Origin: Tetragenococcus sp041859945
Lineage (GTDB): Bacteria > Bacillota > Bacilli > Lactobacillales > Enterococcaceae
Length of the DNA stretch: 26,933 nucleotides
Reading direction: 5' to 3'
Assembly (NCBI GenBank): GCA_041859945.1
Contig: JBFLGC010000036.1
Coordinates: 1-26,933 of the forward strand
In this document: one piece after another, positions 22,917 to 26,933 of the stretch
Numbering within the stretch: position 1 is the stretch's first letter
Layout: every line of letters starts with the position of its first letter
Notes under the pieces: model-generated
Told to the model about the DNA's origin: nothing
Seen by the model: only the letters and a program-made list of their open reading frames with translations
Database searches by the model: none
Program-made: the position numbers and the translations under genes

Positions 22917-23969
22917 CTAGCCTTGATAGGCAAAAGCTACTTTACCATCATAAAACTTCAGTACCTTTTCAAACAAAAATTTTGATAGCAAACCTGCTGC
23001 GATCGGTACAACCAACCAACAAATGATGACCCACATGATATTAAGACCGGCATCTAATGAAGCGAGGGGCCCAACCAAGCCTACTAATCCAAAACCTGCT
23101 GATTGTGGTACACCAGAAATGTTTAGTAAAGCGACTGGTATAGCCGAAACAATAGCGGTAAACAGACATGGCAATAAAATGACTGGATATTTGAATAAGT
23201 TTGGCATCATCATTTTCATTCCACCTAAAGCAACAGCCAAGGTGACTCCCGATTCATTGACTTTCCAGGAATGAATAACTAAAACGATCGTCGTTGCTGC
23301 GATCCCCATAGCAGCTGCACCCGCTGAAACGCCATTTAATTGAATGGCTAATCCGATCCCTACTGTCGTGATCGGCGAGATGATCAAGGCCGCAAACGAA
23401 CATGAAATCAAAATACTCATAATGATCGGTTGGAAATCGGTAAACTTATTGATGATATTGCCGATTGCAACTGTGATTTGCGTGACATATGGGTAAAGCA
23501 ACATGCCGATCACACCGGCTCCAACCCCAACGATAATAGGCATGGCAATAATTTCCACTGAACCTAACTTGTCCCCTAACCATAAAACTAGACCGATTGC
23601 AATGGCCGTGGTAATCATGATATTGATGATATCGCCAGTACCTGACCCAATAAAACCGCCAATCTTAGGATCAAATTTGATGACTCCACTACCCACAAAA
23701 GCAGCCCCAGAAACGATCATCATCCGGGTTGGTGCTAAATCGAATTGTTTAGCGATCAAAGCCCCAATGATAAGTGGCGTGGCAATTTGAAAGATAAGTC
23801 CGGCATCAATGATTTGTTGAATCAACGTTACTTGGGAAAAATATTTTAGGATCGCTCCCAAAACAGCATTGGGGATCAAGGCAATGATGGTGCCTTGTGC
23901 GGTCCCTGCTAAAAGTTTGTTAAAAAAAATTTTTGGCGTCAGTTTTGACTTCTGAACTTCTTGACCCAT
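22917..23969 (-). CDS. PTS-type sugar transporter IIC membrane protein (PTS_EIIC_2 family)
   Basis: A 350-residue hydrophobic protein with about nine or ten helices and a short basic C-terminus. The pattern NKLLAGTAQGTIIALIPNAV, ATPLIIGALIAKQFDLAPTR and VGSGVIKFD fits the PTS_EIIC_2 family, distinct from the classical glucose and lactose IIC families; sugar unknown. There is no IIA or IIB domain in the protein or beside it, so the phosphate donor partner is elsewhere or the protein works without one. The frame is open up to an ATG at 24005, but that has no ribosome site; the ATG at 23969 has AAAGTAGG 7 nt upstream and is chosen. Confidence 0.82.
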   Translation of the reverse strand: MGQEVQKSKLTPKIFFNKLLAGTAQGTIIALIPNAVLGAILKYFSQVTLIQQIIDAGLIFQIATPLIIGALIAKQFDLAPTRMMIVSGAAFVGSGVIKFDPKIGGFIGSGTGDIINIMITTAIAIGLVLWLGDKLGSVEIIAMPIIVGVGAGVIGMLLYPYVTQITVAIGNIINKFTDFQPIIMSILISCSFAALIISPITTVGIGLAIQLNGVSAGAAAMGIAATTIVLVIHSWKVNESGVTLAVALGGMKMMMPNLFKYPVILLPCLFTAIVSAIPVALLNISGVPQSAGFGLVGLVGPLASLDAGLNIMWVIICWLVVPIAAGLLSKFLFEKVLKFYDGKVAFAYQG

Positions 23970-24068
23970 TTTTAAACCTACTTTCTTTTTATTTTTTCTG
24001 ATCATGGATCGGTGAAAAGATGAAGAACTTTTTTCACAAAAAATACAAAAAAACTTGTTTACAACCTA

Positions 24069-24126
24069 TTAATAAATGACCTATAATTTCTTTGCAAAAT
24101 TTACGTTTATTTGATCATTTGTGATC
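24069..24126 (-). promoter_or_regulatory. Promoter and dyad upstream of the PTS IIC gene
   Basis: On the minus strand TTGCAA (24097-24092), 17 bp, TATTAA (24074-24069). A dyad GATCA-TTTG-TGATC (24113-24126) lies 15 bp upstream of the -35, a typical activator position. The rest of 24006-24248 is AT-rich and holds nothing else I can support. Confidence 0.5.
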
Positions 24127-24248
24127 TTTTCAACACTTATAATTTAGCGCGGATCTACAGAAATCGCAAATTGTTAATTTTTATACAAGCATAAAAAAAT
24201 TTAATAGTCGCGTGTTTTTGGGCTAGAATTTTCAATTATTCTTTTTGT

Positions 24249-24659
24249 TCAATCGTTTGGTCCGACAATTTTTAACTCCTCTTGCATTTTTTCTACGCTT
24301 TTTGTTGCTCCAGTAAAAGTCGGCCAAGCATTAATGCCATCCTTTTCTTTTCTTAAAATGAGATGTATATGAAAATGAGAAACGGACTGCCCTGCTGCTT
24401 GATTGGCTGCACTCAAAATATTAGCCCCCGCAAAACCTAATTTGTCCACACAGTAAGTAGCCACATACTGGATCGTCTCCAACAAAAGCTGCAACGTTTT
24501 TGCATCACAATCCAAAAGATTAGTCACATGCTTTTTAGGGACCGCTAATAAATGGTAATCCACATCTTGAGCTTTATCAAGAAAGACTAGGACTTCATTT
24601 GTTTCATAAATTTTTTGACAGGTAACTTTTCCACGAATCATATCACAAAACACACACAT
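24249..24659 (-). CDS. HIT family hydrolase (HINT-like)
   Basis: A 136-residue histidine-triad protein, second of this window and only distantly like the first. The triad is H95-F-H97-I-H99 in SVSHFHIHLILRK. The N-terminus MCVFCDMIRGKV has the C2/C5 pair of many bacterial HinT-type proteins, followed by HLLAVPKKHV, typical of the fold. It should hydrolyse nucleoside phosphoramidates such as AMP-lysine. AGAGGT lies about 9 nt before the ATG. It stands alone, between the PTS gene and the glutathione transferase gene. Confidence 0.92.
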   Translation of the reverse strand: MCVFCDMIRGKVTCQKIYETNEVLVFLDKAQDVDYHLLAVPKKHVTNLLDCDAKTLQLLLETIQYVATYCVDKLGFAGANILSAANQAAGQSVSHFHIHLILRKEKDGINAWPTFTGATKSVEKMQEELKIVGPND

Positions 24660-24712
24660 CTTTATCTACCTCTTCTCCTTTTGATTTTTTTGATCACAGG
24701 CCAAATCTTCCT

Positions 24713-24751
24713 AAAACAAGATCCTCTTTGTCAATAAGGAAACAAAGAGGA
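24713..24751 (-). terminator. Terminator of the yghU-like gene
   Basis: TCCTCTTTGT (24722-24731) pairs with ACAAAGAGGA (24742-24751); on the minus strand TCTTGTTTT follows. It lies 9 bp after the stop. Confidence 0.85.
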
Positions 24752-24759
24752 CCTTCATT

Positions 24760-25548
24760 TTATGATTGATGAATATCTTTATATTCTGCTTGAAGTGCGG
24801 CTTTGACGGCAGGACGTTCATTGATACGTTTGGCCCAATCGATAACATGGGTGTATTGAGTCACATTCAGAAATTCTGCCGACCCTTCATACAATTCTCC
24901 TTCTACCAAACGTCCATACCATGGCCAAATCGCCATATCGGCAATGGTATAGGTATCACCGGCAACATATTTCTTATCTTTTAATTGGTGATCTAAAAGG
25001 TCTAATTGTCGTTTTGTTTCCATCGTATAGCGATTGATCGGGTATTCTTGCGCAAAAGGTGCAGCATGAAAGAAATGTCCAAATCCGCCACCAACAAACG
25101 GGGCAGCACCGGTTTGCCAGAACAACCAATTCATCACTTCCGTTTTTTCGCTAAGGGCACTTGGCATAAATCGATCATATTTTTCTGCTAAATAAAGTAA
25201 AATTGAAACTGATTCAAATACACGAATGGGCGCATCATTGGAATAATCGACCATTGCGGGAATCTTTGAATTGGGGTTGATCTTAACAAAGTCGCTACCA
25301 AATTGATCGCCTTCTGAAATATCGATTTTGTACAGATCATAAGGCGCCTTGACCCCAGCTTCCTTTAGTTCTTCTAAAAGGATCGTGACCTTGATCCCAT
25401 TTGGAGTTCCCAGCGAATAAACTTGTAAAGGATTTTCACCAACGGGCAGCTTTTGTTCAAAACGGCTTCCTGCGACGGGTTGATTGCCTGACTTAGTTGC
25501 TGTTGATTCATCCCATTGCCATACTTTTGGCACTTTATATTCTGACAT
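24760..25548 (-). CDS. yghU: Glutathione S-transferase family protein, YghU-like disulfide reductase
   Basis: A 262-residue cytosolic enzyme of the Nu-class GST group typified by E. coli YghU, which binds two glutathiones and reduces organic disulfides. The signature segments are PVGENPLQVYSLGTPNG, FVKINPNSKIPAMVDYS, FESVSILLYLAEKYD and NWLFWQTGAAPFVGGGFGHF, then YTIADMAIWPWYGRL in the helical domain. It is about 25 residues shorter than E. coli YghU at the C-terminus. Enterococci make glutathione with GshF, so the cofactor is available (family knowledge). GGGAGG lies 8 nt before the ATG, and a strong promoter lies upstream. Single-gene unit. Confidence 0.93.
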   Translation of the reverse strand: MSEYKVPKVWQWDESTATKSGNQPVAGSRFEQKLPVGENPLQVYSLGTPNGIKVTILLEELKEAGVKAPYDLYKIDISEGDQFGSDFVKINPNSKIPAMVDYSNDAPIRVFESVSILLYLAEKYDRFMPSALSEKTEVMNWLFWQTGAAPFVGGGFGHFFHAAPFAQEYPINRYTMETKRQLDLLDHQLKDKKYVAGDTYTIADMAIWPWYGRLVEGELYEGSAEFLNVTQYTHVIDWAKRINERPAVKAALQAEYKDIHQS

Positions 25549-25571
25549 AATGATTCCTCCCTTTTTCTTTA

Positions 25572-25600
25572 AGTATAATGATTCCAGCTTGTAAACTCAA
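25572..25600 (-). promoter_or_regulatory. Promoter of the yghU-like gene
   Basis: On the minus strand TTGAGT (25600-25595), 17 bp, TATACT (25577-25572), 23 bp before the ATG. Confidence 0.8.
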
Positions 25601-25637
25601 GAAATCACTTTTGGGGCTGTCTACTAAAACGCTGATC

Positions 25638-26632
25638 TTAACGCATTTGTTTTTGTAAAGTATACGACTCCAATAGATTTACCTTTTGGCGGTAATGATT
25701 GGCCGTTATCGGCAGGATTTCTTCCGCTTTTTCATAACGGGCGATTTGATCTCGCTCAAAAGTATAGGCTTTGATCAACATTTCTTTGTAATAATGACTA
25801 TTTTCAACAGTTTCTGGGTCAATGATCGCATAGTCATAAAGTTGTCTTAACATTAACGACCGCCGACTTTCCCAATAAGATACGATTTGTTGATCAAAAT
25901 CAGCAGGCTCTTTTTTTAATTGCTCGCGGATCAAAATCGTATTTTGAATATAGATCGTATGCAATTCTTCCATATCCACATTTGAAAATTCCCGCTTGTG
26001 TGCCTGCCATTTTCTCTTCCAATAACGTTTAGGATGGCGAATATTACGCCAGATCCTGCGTCCTAATAATAACCAGAAGCTGGTCCAACTCAAAAATTGC
26101 TGGGTGCCGACCAACTCATAATATTCAAGTAAATGGTTATAGATTTTATAACTTTTTTCACTGATTTCTTGTCGTTGATACAAGTCATCCAGTCCATCTT
26201 GTTCAATAGAAAGAATCAAGCCTTGTAATTTTTGTCCTTTAATTTGATCCGATTCAGTCATGGCAGCGGTCGTTAATTCAAAAATACGCTGGCGATATTG
26301 TCCCAAAACAGCTTCGATCGCTAAAAGATGTAGTCTGGGCAACTCTTTTTGATCTCGCTGTTTTTGTAATTGAGAAACAACAGACTTTAATAATTTTATT
26401 TCCTTAAGGTCGATTGGGCGTTCATATTCCCCTTCTGAAAATAAGGGCAGTCCCAATAAACCAACCAATAAACTGATAAAAATCACGCAAGCTGTCAGAA
26501 ACAAAAGTAAGGCGCGTTCTTCAAAGGCAATCCCATGTAAGGATATCGGCAGAATAAAAACAGTTGCCAGACTGATGGTTCCTTTGACCCCGCCCAAAGT
26601 CAATAAAGCTTTTTCTTGCCAAGAAGTTTTTC
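25638..26632 (-). pseudogene. NhaP/CPA1-type Na+/H+ antiporter, 5' part cut off by IS insertion
   Basis: About 331 codons of the C-terminal part remain. The piece starts with the last conserved membrane segments, TLGGVKGTISLATVFILPIS, the CPA1 region usually written RGxISLAxxxxxP, and one more helix. A long cytosolic tail of some 240 residues follows, rich in Arg, Gln and Glu, as in NhaP-type exchangers. The frame stays open to 26632, where the IS1380 copy begins, so the N-terminal membrane core with the ion-binding acids has been separated. No start or ribosome site is seen; an internal TTG at 26603 is not a believable start. The protein is almost certainly not functional. Confidence 0.88.
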
Positions 26633-26810
26633 CCTGAATTATTCACGAAAACCGACCCTTTTATAACAAACCCTTGATAAGTCATGCTTAGTTAAATTTG
26701 AGTTTCTACCCATTTGGTGTACAAAAATAGACAGCCTTCTGTTATTGTAAAGTTACAACACAACACAATATCGAAAGGATGTCTATATGTCTACTTTACA
26801 ATCTTATACC
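26633..26810 (+). mobile_element. Truncated second copy of the IS1380-family element (left end only)
   Basis: 178 bp aligned without gaps to 16979-17156 with about seven mismatches (roughly 96% identity by eye). It includes the left terminal repeat, the transposase promoter region, the ribosome-site hairpin and eight codons (MSTLQSYT). Homology stops at 26810, where another sequence begins. It lies within the antiporter gene. Confidence 0.93.
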
Positions 26811-26933
26811 GGTTCTATAATATTTTGTGTTGGTGGAAATTCCTAAAGGAAAACTTACCAGCATTTTTTTGAGTGTTCAAACACAAAAAAGGAACAACAA
26901 ACTGATAAAATGAAATCGACAAAAACCACAAAT
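26811..26933. mobile_element. Start of another inserted element, unidentified
   Basis: From 26811 the sequence GGTTCTATAATATTTTGTGT abruptly replaces the IS1380 transposase. The abrupt switch and the GGTTC start suggest the end of another IS (ISL3-like ends often start GGNTC), but the rest is outside the window and the family is not proven. No gene is visible in these 123 bp. Confidence 0.5.

Noticed and set aside
24162..24205. AT-only stem-loop after the second HIT gene as terminator
   Set aside because: Stem consists almost only of A-T pairs and is ambiguous in AT-rich DNA; not strong enough to list.

Overview
The window looks like a chromosomal segment of a low-GC Lactobacillales bacterium, most likely an Enterococcus of the E. 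faecium-like group. This is inferred from codon bias, strong AGGAGG-type ribosome sites, the yceD-rpmF and pfkA-pyk-dnaE blocks, a 588-residue pyruvate kinase carrying the extra C-terminal PEP-type domain, and the kinds of insertion sequences (IS). No search was run, so the genus is an inference.

Layout. 1-660: end of an IS200/IS605-type element (tnpA complete, tnpB cut by the window edge), then a five-unit 42-bp hairpin repeat array (765-974). 1076-8762: a core block on the minus strand: rpmF and yceD with a textbook promoter, then pyk, pfkA (glycolysis) and dnaE (replication). 8826-15583: transport and regulation genes: a DUF2929 membrane peptide, a PmrA/NorA-like MFS exporter, an NCS2 purine permease, a Cof-type HAD phosphatase, an unrecognised 50-residue ORF, a split threonine/serine exporter (YjjP/YjjB type), and a divergent TetR regulator.

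15639-18615 is an accessory patch: a tRNA-Pro(CGG) gene, two unrecognised small ORFs, a decayed tyrosine-recombinase C-terminus, and an intact-ended IS1380-family element whose transposase has two frameshifts. 18739-26632 is a metabolic accessory stretch: a frameshifted aldo/keto reductase, HIT and Nudix hydrolases, a second 42-bp hairpin array (20661-20860), ketopantoate reductase divergent from a LysR regulator, a lone PTS-type IIC membrane protein, a second HIT protein, a YghU-like glutathione transferase, and a Na+/H+ antiporter gene cut by a second IS1380 copy. That copy is itself interrupted at 26811 by another element leaving the window.

The most unusual things are: the two unrelated but architecturally matching 42-bp hairpin arrays; a possible unannotated RNA between yceD and pyk; the tRNA-linked island remnant; the transposase hairpin that hides its own ribosome site; and the homopolymer frameshifts in the reductase and transposase. 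I found no convincing CRISPR array, riboswitch or complete novel defence system.
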